A stretch of 64,000 nucleotides of DNA, taken from positions 162,730-226,729 of the forward strand of contig NZ_BSYI01000003.1 of assembly GCF_030270585.1 (NCBI RefSeq), written 5' to 3'. This document shows, one piece after another, positions 29,166 to 37,719 of this stretch (position 1 is the stretch's first letter; every line of letters starts with the position of its first letter). The translations under genes were made by a program, and so were the position numbers. Origin of the DNA: Paralimibaculum aggregatum. GTDB taxonomy: Bacteria; Pseudomonadota; Alphaproteobacteria; Rhodobacterales; Rhodobacteraceae. Under the pieces are notes generated by a model, which searched no databases, was not told the DNA's origin, and saw only the letters and a list, made by a program, of their open reading frames with translations.

Positions 29166-30026
29166 ATGACCAACCGCATCGCGCGTCTCAGCGAGGTTTC
29201 CGGGCGCTACCGCGCGCTGCTCTGCGATCTCTGGGGCTGCTATCACGATGGCGTCAGGCCCTTTCCGGCGGCGCTCGAGGCGCTGCGCGAATACCGGGCG
29301 GCCGGCGGGATCGTCATCCTGCTGACCAACGCGCCGCGGCCCGTGCCGGGGGTGCAGCGCTTCCTCGACAAGATCGGCGCGCCCTCGGACACCCATGACG
29401 CGGTGCTCTCCTCCGGCGAGGTCTGCCTGACGGCGCTGCGCGAGGGCGTGCATGGCCGCCGCATCCACTATGTCGGGCCGGACCGCGATCTCGGCATGCT
29501 CTCGGATGCCGGGCTGGCGCCTGTGCCGCTGGCGGAGGCGGAGGCGCTGCTCTGCACCGGGTTGCGCGACGACAGCACCGAGACGCCGGAGACCTATGCC
29601 GGCGAGATCGCCGACTGGGCGGCGCGCGGGCTGCCGATGCTCTGCACCAACCCCGATATCGTGGTGGATCGCGGCGCCGACCGCCTCTGGTGCGCCGGGG
29701 CGCTGGCGCGGGACTATGCCGCCGCGGGCGGCGTGGTGCATTACTTCGGCAAGCCGCATCTGCCGGTCTACGACGCCTCCTTCCGCCTGCTCGAGGCGAT
29801 CACCGGGGCGCCGGTGCCGCGTGCGGAGGTGCTGGCGGTGGGCGACGGAATCCATACCGACATCGCCGGTGCCGCGGCGGCGGGCATCGATTCCGTGTTC
29901 CTCACCGGGGGCATCGCGGCCGAGCGCTGCGGGCCGGATCCGCTCGCGCCGGAGCCCGGCAGGGTGGCCGCGTTCCTCGCCGAGGAGCGCCAGGCGCCGA
30001 CCTTCTGGATGCCGCGGCTCGCCTGA
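29166..30026 (+). CDS. HAD-superfamily class IIA phosphatase (TIGR01459-like)
   Basis: The 286-aa product has HAD motifs: nucleophile region LLCDLWGCYHDGVRPFP (motif I Asp), LLTNAPRP (motif II), the cap-containing class IIA middle with FGKPHLPVYD (motif III Lys) and VGDGIHTDIAGAAAAG (motif IV). The family includes p-nitrophenyl phosphatase/phosphoglycolate-type and NagD enzymes; the substrate here is unknown. The acid/base position after the nucleophile reads DLW rather than DxD, usual for this subgroup. The gene is 80 bp after the helicase gene with RBS GGGGAGAGGG. Confidence 0.88.
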   Translation: MTNRIARLSEVSGRYRALLCDLWGCYHDGVRPFPAALEALREYRAAGGIVILLTNAPRPVPGVQRFLDKIGAPSDTHDAVLSSGEVCLTALREGVHGRRIHYVGPDRDLGMLSDAGLAPVPLAEAEALLCTGLRDDSTETPETYAGEIADWAARGLPMLCTNPDIVVDRGADRLWCAGALARDYAAAGGVVHYFGKPHLPVYDASFRLLEAITGAPVPRAEVLAVGDGIHTDIAGAAAAGIDSVFLTGGIAAERCGPDPLAPEPGRVAAFLAEERQAPTFWMPRLA

Positions 30027-30206
30027 ATCCCTGTTGCGGCTGCGAACGGCGCGGCTCGCAGCGGGGAGCGCTGCCGAGCGATCTGCAACTGATTCTTCAA
30101 AGCGTTGAAAAACGGGGAAACCTTGCCTCAAACGGGGCGGGTCGCGTTGTGTGCGCTCGTGACATGGCCGCAACATGCGATCTGCACGCCCGGTCTTTAG
30201 GAAATT

Positions 30207-30242
30207 TTATTGCGCAATAATCTTGCGCCTGCTGCGCTGCAG
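30207..30242. promoter_or_regulatory. Palindromes upstream of the PhaJ-like gene, probable operator
   Basis: The 257-bp gap before the MaoC/PhaJ gene turns AT-rich. It contains TTATTGCGCAAT (30207-30218, palindromic ATTGCGCAAT core at 30209) and CTGCGCTGCAG (30232-30242), a CTGC-N3-GCAG site matching the published PhaR-type consensus. The TGCGCTGCA core also occurs before ccr, and TTATTGCGCAAT also occurs before azoR. Confidence 0.5.
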
Positions 30243-30283
30243 CGTTATTGAGTCGGCATGGCCGAGCTTCAGGAGGGACAGTC

Positions 30284-30742
30284 ATGCTCGACACGGCACA
30301 ACAGGGCGGCATCCGGCGCGGAACCATTCCGATCGAGGAACTCGAGGTGGGCGTCGTCCGCACCCTGACCAAGACGGTGGCGGAGCGCGACATCCAGCTC
30401 TTCGCCGAGGTCTCGACCGACCGCAACCCGGTGCATCTCTGCGACGACTACGCCAGGGACACCATCTTCGGCGGCCGCGTGGCGCATGGCATGCTGACCG
30501 CGGCGCTGTTCTCGGCGGTGATCGGCGAGCAGCTGCCGGGGCATGGCTCGATCTATCTCGAGCAGTGGCTGAAATTCGTCCGCCCCGTGCGCCCGGGCGA
30601 TGTGGTGACCGCGACCGTCACCGTCACGGCAATCGACAGGGAGCACAAGCGCGTGACCCTTGATTGCCTCGCCACCGTGCGCGAAAAGGCGGTGCTCCGG
30701 GGGGAGGCGCTGGTTCTGGCGCCCTCCCGGGTAAAGGGCTGA
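30284..30742 (+). CDS. MaoC-type (R)-specific enoyl-CoA hydratase, PhaJ-like
   Basis: The 152-aa protein is a single hotdog-fold MaoC domain with the hydratase motif region FAEVSTDRNPVHLCDDYARDTIFGGRVAHGML, carrying the catalytic-type Asp and His, and a conserved QWLKFVRPVRPGDVVTATVTV. PhaJ-type hydratases link fatty-acid oxidation or crotonyl-CoA to (R)-3-hydroxyacyl-CoA, the PHA precursor, and connect to the same CoA pool as Ccr. The ATG at 30284 follows AGGAGGGACAG. The upstream PhaR-like palindrome supports a PHA link. Substrate length cannot be read from the sequence. Confidence 0.87.
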   Translation: MLDTAQQGGIRRGTIPIEELEVGVVRTLTKTVAERDIQLFAEVSTDRNPVHLCDDYARDTIFGGRVAHGMLTAALFSAVIGEQLPGHGSIYLEQWLKFVRPVRPGDVVTATVTVTAIDREHKRVTLDCLATVREKAVLRGEALVLAPSRVKG

Positions 30743-30802
30743 GAGGAGGCCGGCAGCGGGGGCGTGAGGCTCGGCCTGCCCGCCTCACCCGAGGGGGCAG
30801 GG

Positions 30803-31783
30803 ATGGACGTCATCCGCGGCTGGCACGGCAGCGAGGCCGGCGAGGGGAGCGCACGCACCTGCGGGGCGAGCGCTGCGCTCGGCAATTTCGACGGGGTGCA
30901 TCGCGGGCACCAGGCGCTGCTCGCGGCGGCCCGCAAGGCCGCCCCCGGGGCGCCGCTCGCGGTGGTGAGCTTCGAGCCGCATCCGCGGCGCTTCTTCCAG
31001 CCCGATGCCGCGCCGTTCCGCCTGACATCGGCCGAGGCGCGGCCCCGGGTTCTCGCATCGCTGGGGGTCGAGCGGCTCTATGCGCTGCCCTTCGACCGGG
31101 CGCTGGCGGCGATGTCGCCCGAGGCCTTCGCCCGCGACGTGCTGGCCGAGGGGCTCGGCCTCGGCCATGTGGTGGTGGGCGCGGATTTCCATTTCGGCAA
31201 GGGCCGGGCCGGCACGGCCCAGATGCTGGCGGAGCTCGGGCAGCGCTTCGGCTTCGGCGTCACGATTGAGCCGATGCGCGGCGGGCCGGGCGGCGCGTTC
31301 TCCTCCACCGCGATCCGGCAGGCGCTGCGCACCGGGCATCCGGTGGCCGCGGCGCGTGCGCTCGGGCGCTGGCATGGCATTTCGGGCCGGGTCGCTCAGG
31401 GCGACCGGCGCGGGCGCGAGCTCGGCTATCCCACCGCCAATCTCGATTTCGGCGAGCAGCTGGTGCCGGCCTTCGGCGTCTATGCCGCGCGGGTCACGGT
31501 GCATGAAGGCCCCCATGCCGGGCGCCATGACGGCGTCGCCAGCATCGGCGAGCGGCCGACCTTCGGCTACAACAAGCCGAATTTCGAGGTGCATCTCTTC
31601 GATTTCGCCGGCGATCTCTACGGCGCCGAGATCACCGCCGAGCTGATCGCCTTCCTGCGCGGGGAGGAGCGGTTCGACAGCATTGCCGCGCTCGTCGCAC
31701 AGATGGACCGTGACAGCGTGGAGGCCCGGGCAGCGCTTGCCGCCGCCGGCGAGCCCTGGCGCGAGGAAGGAGATCTCCGATGA
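30803..31783 (+). CDS. ribF: Bifunctional riboflavin kinase/FAD synthetase RibF
   Basis: RibF phosphorylates riboflavin to FMN and adenylates FMN to FAD. The 326-aa product has the nucleotidyltransferase motif ALGNFDGVHRGHQAL and later FSSTAIRQAL, then the flavokinase domain with GDRRGRELGYPTANLDF and GVASIGERPTFG. The start at 30803 (MDVIRGWHGSE) follows GAGGGGGCAGGG; an upstream GTG in frame is less likely. The stop overlaps the plsC start (ATGA), so the two are cotranscribed. Confidence 0.96.
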   Translation: MDVIRGWHGSEAGEGSARTCGASAALGNFDGVHRGHQALLAAARKAAPGAPLAVVSFEPHPRRFFQPDAAPFRLTSAEARPRVLASLGVERLYALPFDRALAAMSPEAFARDVLAEGLGLGHVVVGADFHFGKGRAGTAQMLAELGQRFGFGVTIEPMRGGPGGAFSSTAIRQALRTGHPVAAARALGRWHGISGRVAQGDRRGRELGYPTANLDFGEQLVPAFGVYAARVTVHEGPHAGRHDGVASIGERPTFGYNKPNFEVHLFDFAGDLYGAEITAELIAFLRGEERFDSIAALVAQMDRDSVEARAALAAAGEPWREEGDLR

Positions 31784-32619
31784 CCGGGCTGCGCGTGCTG
31801 GGCTTCAACCTGTTCTTCTACGGCTACACCTTCGCCACCGCCTTCTCGCTCTACGTGCTGGCAAAGCTCTCGACGCGGGAGCGGATGCAGGGGCGGATCC
31901 GGCGCTGGGGGCGCACGGTGCGGCGCGCGCTGCGGCTCTTCCTCGGCAGCCGGGTCGAGGTGCGCGGGCTGGAGAACCTGCCCGAAACCGGTGGGCGGCT
32001 GCTGGTCTCCAAGCACCAGTCGGAGCTCGACATCGTGATGATCGCCGAGCTCTTCCCCGATGCCTCCGCGGTGGCGATGGCCGAGCTCAAGCGCTACCCC
32101 TTCTTCGGGCCGATCCTCGACAAGCTCGGCGTGGTGATGGTGGCGGTGGATTCCGGGCCGCAGGGGCGCACGGCACAGGTGGTCGAGGGCGCCCGGCGGG
32201 TGATCGCCGAGGAGGCCCGGCCGATGATCATCTATCCCGAGGGCGAGCTGATGGCGCTCGGCGCGCGGGAGCGCTACCGGCGGGGCGCCGGGCACATCTA
32301 TGCCGCGCTCGGGGTGCCGGCCTATCCGGTTGCGGCCTCGCTCGGCGCGATCTGGCCGCAGCGGCGCTGGGCCAAGAATGTCGGCCGGGTGGGCGCGATC
32401 GAGTTCCTGCCGCCGGTGGCGCCGGGCCTGGCGCTCGAGCCCTTCATGGCGGAGGTGCAGGAGCGCATCGAGACCGCCACCATGGCGCTGATCCGCGAGC
32501 ATGCCGGCGCCGAGGAGCTTGCCGCGGCGGAGGACCGTTTCGCCCGCGGGCTCAACAATGCCGGCGAGCCGGCGGCGCCGGCCGGGGCCCCGGCCGAGGG
32601 TGCCGGCGCGCGGTCTTAG
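31780..32619 (+). CDS. plsC: 1-acyl-sn-glycerol-3-phosphate acyltransferase
   Basis: PlsC adds the second acyl chain to lysophosphatidic acid at the inner membrane. The 279-aa product has an N-terminal membrane segment (LGFNLFFYGYTFATAFSLYVLA), motif I HQSELD (H-x4-D), the FPVFGP-like PFFGPILDKLGVVMVA and motif III YPEGELMALGARERYR. The C-terminal tail is Ala/Pro-rich. It overlaps ribF by 4 bp and is the last gene before the 272-bp gap leading to the RTX cluster. Confidence 0.94.
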   Translation: MTGLRVLGFNLFFYGYTFATAFSLYVLAKLSTRERMQGRIRRWGRTVRRALRLFLGSRVEVRGLENLPETGGRLLVSKHQSELDIVMIAELFPDASAVAMAELKRYPFFGPILDKLGVVMVAVDSGPQGRTAQVVEGARRVIAEEARPMIIYPEGELMALGARERYRRGAGHIYAALGVPAYPVAASLGAIWPQRRWAKNVGRVGAIEFLPPVAPGLALEPFMAEVQERIETATMALIREHAGAEELAAAEDRFARGLNNAGEPAAPAGAPAEGAGARS

Positions 32620-32891
32620 ATGCGGCCCCGGGCGCGGCCTTCGCCGGGCCACGGAACCCGCCCTCGGGTGGGTTGATCGTGGCGCGCGGCAGTCATCCGG
32701 GGCGTGTGGGGCCCCGAGGCCGGTCCATGCCGGATAAGCGCGGCTTCCGAGTGGCTTGATCGAATTTCGCGTGGTAGGGTGCGAAGGCTTCAACGGCGCG
32801 TGCAGGGCGACCGGGCGCGGCAGCACGCCCGGCGTTCCGCGAGACGGCACCGCCAGCCTGTCGACTGACCGAGCCCAGGAGGGACCTCCCG

Positions 32892-34385
32892 ATGTGCTTC
32901 TTCTGTTCGATGTACACCGGTGACTGCGATTTCAGCGTCGCCGCCGTGGCCAGCGCGGCGCTCGCCGCGACCGGCGGCAATGGAGATCCCGGCGTGGGGA
33001 TCGCGACCTTCTCGGGCACGCTGGTGCGCCTGCCCCCCGGCGGGTTCGGCGAACGCCCGCTGGACGAGGAGCCCGAGCCGCCGATCGGCAAATGGGGTGA
33101 CGACGCCCCCGGCACCCCCGGCGGCACGGTGAGCTGGAGCATCGCCGGCGGCGGGCTCGCGGTGCCGGGGCTTGCGGAAGGCCAGTTCACCATCGACCCG
33201 GACGCGGCCTATGATTTCGAGCTCGAGCCGATCCTCGAGAACGTCTTCGCGCAATGGTCCTCGGTCGCGGATATCGAGTTCGAGCAGGTCGAGGACGACG
33301 GCGCGCCGCTGACCGGGCCGAGCAGCGCCGACATCCGCATCTCGCTCGCCGACACGCAGGTGATCGGGGCGCTCGGCTATGCCTATTTCCCCCAGGTCGG
33401 CGAGGTGGTGATGGATGCCAACCTCGAGGACGTGGTGGACGACTACGAGGCGGAGACGGCGGGGGAGCTGTTCTTCGCGATCGTGCTGCACGAGGTCGGC
33501 CATGCGCTGGGGCTGGAGCATACCGACGTGTTCACCGCGGTGATGGCGGCGGGCAACTTCCTCACCCCCACGGAGCTGCAGCCGGACGACATCAACAACA
33601 TCCAGGCGATCTATGGCGCGCAGGACGACGACATCGAGGTCCCGCCCATCGATCCGTCGCTCACCCCCGAGCCGCAGCTCTTCGCCGCGCCGGTGGAGCT
33701 GGTGGGCAATTCGGAGGCCAATGCGCTCACCGCGGACAATGGCGACGACACGCTGCGCGGCGGGCAGGGCAACGACACCCTCGACGGCGGCGCCGGCAAC
33801 GATCTGATCGAGGGCGGCGGCGGCAACGACCTGATGGAGGGCAATGCCGGGCTCGACACCGCTTTGTTCTCGGGCAATTACGGCCCGTCGCGGCTCGCCT
33901 TCACCGATGACGGCCTGCTGGTGCGCGGCGATGATTCGCGGCTCGACACGCTGAACGGCATCGAGCGGCTGGCCTTCGACAACGGCATCCTGGCGCTCGA
34001 CCTGCCGGGCTCGGAGCTCGGCTATGTCTACCGGCTCTATACCGCGGCGTTCGGGCGCGAGGCGGATGCCGGCCTGCTCTACTGGCAGGAGGCGCTGTCC
34101 GAGGGCATGACCCGGCTCGATCTCGCCGAGGCCTTCGTGATGAGCGACGAGTTCGGGGATCGCTACGGCGTGCCGGACGACGAGGATTTCATCGACGCGC
34201 TCTATCTCAACGTGCTGGGCCGCGAGGCCGAGGACAAGGGCCACGACTTCTGGCTCGACGCCTTTGCCGAGGGCACCTCGCGGGCCGAGATGCTGGTCTA
34301 TTTCACCGAGAGCGGCGAGAATGTCGCGGCGGCGGCGGCCGAGCTGGAGAACGGCCTGTTCTTCGAGGGCGCCGTCCTCGGCTGA
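32892..34385 (+). CDS. RTX metzincin protease (serralysin-like) with DUF4214, paralogue 1
   Basis: The 497-aa protein has no classical signal peptide; it starts [14 protein letters not shown] (Cys 2, 5, 12). A catalytic domain at residues ~60-250 carries the zinc motif [11 protein letters not shown] (residues 200-210) and a Met-turn-like VMAAG. Calcium-binding RTX nonapeptides follow at ~275-325 ([15 protein letters not shown]), then two DUF4214 repeats (~375-480: [31 protein letters not shown]). Such proteins are secreted by type I systems through a C-terminal signal; no T1SS genes are in the window. RBS AGGAGGGACC. It is the first of three tandem related genes. Confidence 0.9.
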   Translation: MCFFCSMYTGDCDFSVAAVASAALAATGGNGDPGVGIATFSGTLVRLPPGGFGERPLDEEPEPPIGKWGDDAPGTPGGTVSWSIAGGGLAVPGLAEGQFTIDPDAAYDFELEPILENVFAQWSSVADIEFEQVEDDGAPLTGPSSADIRISLADTQVIGALGYAYFPQVGEVVMDANLEDVVDDYEAETAGELFFAIVLHEVGHALGLEHTDVFTAVMAAGNFLTPTELQPDDINNIQAIYGAQDDDIEVPPIDPSLTPEPQLFAAPVELVGNSEANALTADNGDDTLRGGQGNDTLDGGAGNDLIEGGGGNDLMEGNAGLDTALFSGNYGPSRLAFTDDGLLVRGDDSRLDTLNGIERLAFDNGILALDLPGSELGYVYRLYTAAFGREADAGLLYWQEALSEGMTRLDLAEAFVMSDEFGDRYGVPDDEDFIDALYLNVLGREAEDKGHDFWLDAFAEGTSRAEMLVYFTESGENVAAAAAELENGLFFEGAVLG

Positions 34386-34415
34386 CCGGCCGGGACCTGG
34401 GGAGACGGGCGCGGC

Positions 34416-35792
34416 ATGTGCGAGTTCTGTTCGATGCAGGCGGGGGGATGCGATTTCGCGCCGTTCGCCGGGCTCGCCGCCGCCACCAGCGCCAGCGCAA
34501 ATGGCGACGACGGTGCCCCGGTCACCGCCGGGAAATGGGGAGACGGCGGCTGGGGCAGGCCGGGGGGCGTGATCACCTGGTCGCTGGGCGCCGCCGGGAT
34601 CGACATCGACAACTTCCCCTTCAACGATCTCTCCTTCGATCCGGATGCGTTCTTCGGCTTCGACATGGCCGAGGTGGTGCGCGAGGCGCTGGCGATCTGG
34701 TCCGCCGCGGCGAATATCGAGTTCGTGCAGGTGGCGGATGACGGGCTCGCCTCCGGAGTGGGCACCATGGGCGATATCCGGGTGTTCCTCGGCGCGCATT
34801 CCGGGCGCAACATCATCGGGCGGGCCTATTACCCGACGCCGCTGACCGCGCAGGGCGGGGATGTCCTGATCGCCAATGACAGCCGCCTGAAGGGCCTCTT
34901 CGACGGCGAGCCGGACTATCTGCTCTATCTCCTGCTGCACGAGATCGGCCATGCCCTCGGCCTGCCGCACAGCGCCGACCCCGAGGCGGTGATGTATGCG
35001 CAGGTGCCGGTCGGCAGCATCAAGACCGAGCTGTCCGGGATCGATATCGGCGAGATCCGCGAGCGCTACGGGCTGCAGGACAATGCGCCCATGGTCTACG
35101 AGCTGCCCGAGGCCAGGGCCGAGCTCGCGCTGCTGCACAGCCCGGCGCCGCTGACGGTGATCGGCAATGCGCGCGACAACCGGATCTCGGGCAGCGCGGC
35201 GGACGAGACCATCGAGGGCGGCGCCGGCGACGACACGCTCTCGGGCGGCGGGGGCACCGACGCGCTGATCGGCGGCAGCGGGCTCGACCGGGTCGAGGTG
35301 GCGGGCGAATACGCCGCCGACCGGCTGGACTTCGCCGGCGGCCTCACGCTCGACGGGGACCGGCTGGAGGGCGTCGAATGGGTGGATTTCGAGGACGGCA
35401 TCCTTGCGCTCGACATCGAAGGGGCGGAGCTCGGCGCGATCTACCGGCTCTACACCGCCGCCTTCGGGCGCGCGGCGGATGACGGCATCCTGTTCTGGCA
35501 GACCCGGCGGCTGGACGGGATGCAGCATGACGAGATCGCCCGCGCCTTTGCCGAGAGCCCGGAATTTGCCGAGCGCTACGGCGCCGAGCCGGAGGCCTTC
35601 GTGGCGGCGCTGTTCGGCAATGTGCTCGGGCGCGGCGCCGACCCGGCGGGGGAGGCGTTCTGGCTCGCCGCGATCGAGGCCGGCACCCCCGCGCATGCGA
35701 TGCTGAGCGCCTTTGCCGACAGCCCGGAAAACCGCGCCGCGACCGATCCGCTGCTCGCCGAGGGTCTGTTTTTTGCCGACATCATTGCCTAG
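34416..35792 (+). CDS. RTX metzincin protease with DUF4214, paralogue 2
   Basis: The 458-aa protein is the tandem paralogue of the preceding gene, 30 bp downstream. It shares the N-terminal Cys pattern (MCEFCSMQAGGCDF; Cys 2, 5, 12) and the GKWGD...PGG...TWS segment. The zinc motif HEIGHALGLPH is at residues 175-185, with a later AVMYAQVPVG Met-turn. RTX repeats (GGAGDDTLSGGGGTDAL) are fewer than in paralogue 1, and two DUF4214 units follow ([31 protein letters not shown]). The predicted product is a type I-secreted extracellular protease. The shared head and tail with a more divergent middle suggest duplication followed by specialisation. Confidence 0.9.
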   Translation: MCEFCSMQAGGCDFAPFAGLAAATSASANGDDGAPVTAGKWGDGGWGRPGGVITWSLGAAGIDIDNFPFNDLSFDPDAFFGFDMAEVVREALAIWSAAANIEFVQVADDGLASGVGTMGDIRVFLGAHSGRNIIGRAYYPTPLTAQGGDVLIANDSRLKGLFDGEPDYLLYLLLHEIGHALGLPHSADPEAVMYAQVPVGSIKTELSGIDIGEIRERYGLQDNAPMVYELPEARAELALLHSPAPLTVIGNARDNRISGSAADETIEGGAGDDTLSGGGGTDALIGGSGLDRVEVAGEYAADRLDFAGGLTLDGDRLEGVEWVDFEDGILALDIEGAELGAIYRLYTAAFGRAADDGILFWQTRRLDGMQHDEIARAFAESPEFAERYGAEPEAFVAALFGNVLGRGADPAGEAFWLAAIEAGTPAHAMLSAFADSPENRAATDPLLAEGLFFADIIA

Positions 35793-35855
35793 ATCTCCGA
35801 CGGAAACGGCGCTGCAGCGTGTTAAACTGCGGGAGGCGCATCCAAGGAGGCGGCG

Positions 35856-36860
35856 ATGGCGCAGGTGTCGGGGTTCTTCTTCGGCCCGATCTGGGACGAC
35901 GATTACTACTACGACGACTACTATGGCTATGATCTCATCGGCACGGGCTATGACGACTACATCGTCGGCAGCTATGGCAGCGACGAGGTCGACGGGCGCG
36001 ATGGCAACGACACAATCGAGGGGCTCGACGGCAATGACACGCTCGCCGGCAAGGACGGGCATGACGATGTCTATGGCGACGACGGGCACGACATCGTCAC
36101 CGGCGGGCGCGGACGCGACTGGCTCGATGGCGGGCGCGGCAACGACCGGGTCGGCGGCGGCGACGGTGCCGACACGCTCTGGGGCGGGCCCGGCGACGAC
36201 CTGATCGGCGGCGACAACGAGCCGGACAATCTCTATGGCAATTCCGGCCGCGACACCCTCGTTGGCGGCAACCAGAACGACACCCTCGACGGCGGCGACG
36301 GCAACGACACGCTGGAGGGCGGCAACGGGCTCGACACCGCGCTCTACCGCGACTGGCTCGGCCGCGAGGCGCGCTTCACCCGGATCGATTCCGACACCAT
36401 CCTGATCGACCTGCCGGACGGCTCGCGCGACCGGCTGGTGACGATGGAGCAGGCGGAATTCGCCGATGGCGTGTTCGACATCCGCGAGGTGACGCAGGAG
36501 GAGGCCTTCGTCTTCCGGCTCTACGACGCGGTCTATGACCGGCCGGCGGATGACGGGCTCGATTTCTGGGTCAACAAGCTCGAGGCCGGCATGAGCGAGG
36601 CGGAGGTTGCCGCCTCCTTCCTCGACAGCGCCGAGTACAAGGCGAAGTTCTCCGACGATCTGTCCGACAAGGCGCTGATCGAGCAGCTCTACGAGGTGGT
36701 GCTGGGCCGCGAGGGCGACACCGCCGGCTGCGATTTCTGGCTCGGCCGGCTGGAGGACGGGCTGGCGCGGGAGGACATGCTGTTGCTCTTCACCGAGAGC
36801 CCGGAGAACGTGGCCGCCCATGCGGACGAGCTCGAGGCGGGGATGTTCTACCTGGGCTGA
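35856..36860 (+). CDS. RTX calcium-binding protein with DUF4214, protease-free third paralogue
   Basis: The 334-aa product lacks the Cys head and protease domain. It opens with an aromatic/acidic stretch (DDDYYYDDYYGYD) and then has a long RTX region at residues ~40-165 (about 13 GGxGxD-type units such as DGRDGNDTIEGLDGNDTLAG and GGGDGADTLWGGPGDD). Two DUF4214 repeats follow (FRLYDAVYDRPADDGLDFW; YEVVLGREGDTAGCDFW), ending ENVAAHADELEAGMFYLG, close to the end of paralogue 1. It may be a secreted partner, adhesin or calcium-dependent matrix protein for the proteases. The gap from the previous gene is 63 bp, with RBS AAGGAGGCGGCG. Confidence 0.88.
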   Translation: MAQVSGFFFGPIWDDDYYYDDYYGYDLIGTGYDDYIVGSYGSDEVDGRDGNDTIEGLDGNDTLAGKDGHDDVYGDDGHDIVTGGRGRDWLDGGRGNDRVGGGDGADTLWGGPGDDLIGGDNEPDNLYGNSGRDTLVGGNQNDTLDGGDGNDTLEGGNGLDTALYRDWLGREARFTRIDSDTILIDLPDGSRDRLVTMEQAEFADGVFDIREVTQEEAFVFRLYDAVYDRPADDGLDFWVNKLEAGMSEAEVAASFLDSAEYKAKFSDDLSDKALIEQLYEVVLGREGDTAGCDFWLGRLEDGLAREDMLLLFTESPENVAAHADELEAGMFYLG

Positions 36861-36884
36861 GCGGGCGGGCGGCGATCCCGGCGC

Positions 36885-37505
36885 TCAGAGCACGATGTCG
36901 ATCGCCGTCTCCCAGTCGCCCCCGGCATTGCGGGCCAGCTCCATGCTCGCCGCCGCCTGCCCGCGGGCGCCGAGGCGGCGGAAGATCCAGTCCCGCGCAT
37001 TGCCCGGATCGCCGGCGACATAGAGCTGGGTGGTCAGCCATGTGCCGTCGGGCCGGGCGATGCGGGCGTGGATATGCGGCGTGCGGCCGGGATAGGGCAC
37101 CGGCCTGATGGTGCGGAAGCGGAAGCCGCCCTCTCCGTCGGTCACGGTCCGGCCGAAGCCCTGGAAGGCCGGGTCGCGCTCTGCCGCGCAGCCGTCGCGC
37201 GGGTGGTGGTAGCGCCCGCCCGCATCGCATTGCCAGATCTCGACGGCGCGGCCCGGCAGCGGCTTTCCCCCCGGCCCGACCACCCGGCCCGTCAGATGCA
37301 GCACCTCGCCGCCGGCCTCGCGGACCGCGCCTTCGATCTTCACGAGATCGCGGTCGGTGTCGGCCGGGCGGTCGGCCGGCTGGGGGTAGAACGGCCCCTC
37401 GGTCTGCGGCGGTATCGGCGTGAGGCCGCGGGCCGCGGCGCTCCATCCGGGCATGGCAAGCCCGAGGGCGGCGAGCAGGCTGCGGCGTCGGAGGCGAGGT
37501 GGCAT
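36885..37505 (-). CDS. Exported intradiol ring-cleavage dioxygenase family protein
   Basis: The 206-aa protein begins MPPRLRRRSLLAALGLAMPG, a twin-arginine-type signal (RRRSLL), so it is probably exported folded. The dioxygenase domain has TEGPFYPQ, the linker LTGRVVGPGGKPLPGRAVEIWQCD, and likely non-haem Fe(III) ligands Tyr in AGGRYHHPRD, Tyr in VPYPGRTPHIH and the two His of PHIH. Exported members are known but their substrates are mostly undefined; catechol-like ring opening is the family reaction. The start at 37505 is chosen because the longer frame would overlap the divergent dehydrogenase gene. It is convergent with the RTX cluster. Confidence 0.87.
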   Translation of the reverse strand: MPPRLRRRSLLAALGLAMPGWSAAARGLTPIPPQTEGPFYPQPADRPADTDRDLVKIEGAVREAGGEVLHLTGRVVGPGGKPLPGRAVEIWQCDAGGRYHHPRDGCAAERDPAFQGFGRTVTDGEGGFRFRTIRPVPYPGRTPHIHARIARPDGTWLTTQLYVAGDPGNARDWIFRRLGARGQAAASMELARNAGGDWETAIDIVL

Positions 37506-37719
37506 GGGCTTTCTCCCGTGGCTTCCCCGAGAGATGGGGTGCCGCGCGCAGGTGGCCAACCCCGGGGGCAACGCCGAGGTCATCCCCGGGGCCAACCCCG
37601 TGCGCCATCGCCCCGATGTCGCGAAAACGACGCTTTCGGTCGTTTGATCCCGTGAAGGTGGCGCGCGGCGGGCGCATAGAGGATCGGAACCCTTGAACGC
37701 GTCCCGGGAGACACGCCCC

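Noticed and set aside
32892..34430. The N-terminal Cys of the RTX proteases read as a lipobox
   Set aside because: Cys is residue 2 with no hydrophobic signal before it, so lipoprotein processing is not possible from this start.
32790..36821. A 1343-codon open frame antisense to the RTX cluster
   Set aside because: It is a codon-usage shadow: GC-rich coding DNA has few stop codons in the complementary frame. The repetitive GGxGxD codons opposite give repetitive antisense sequence with no family features.
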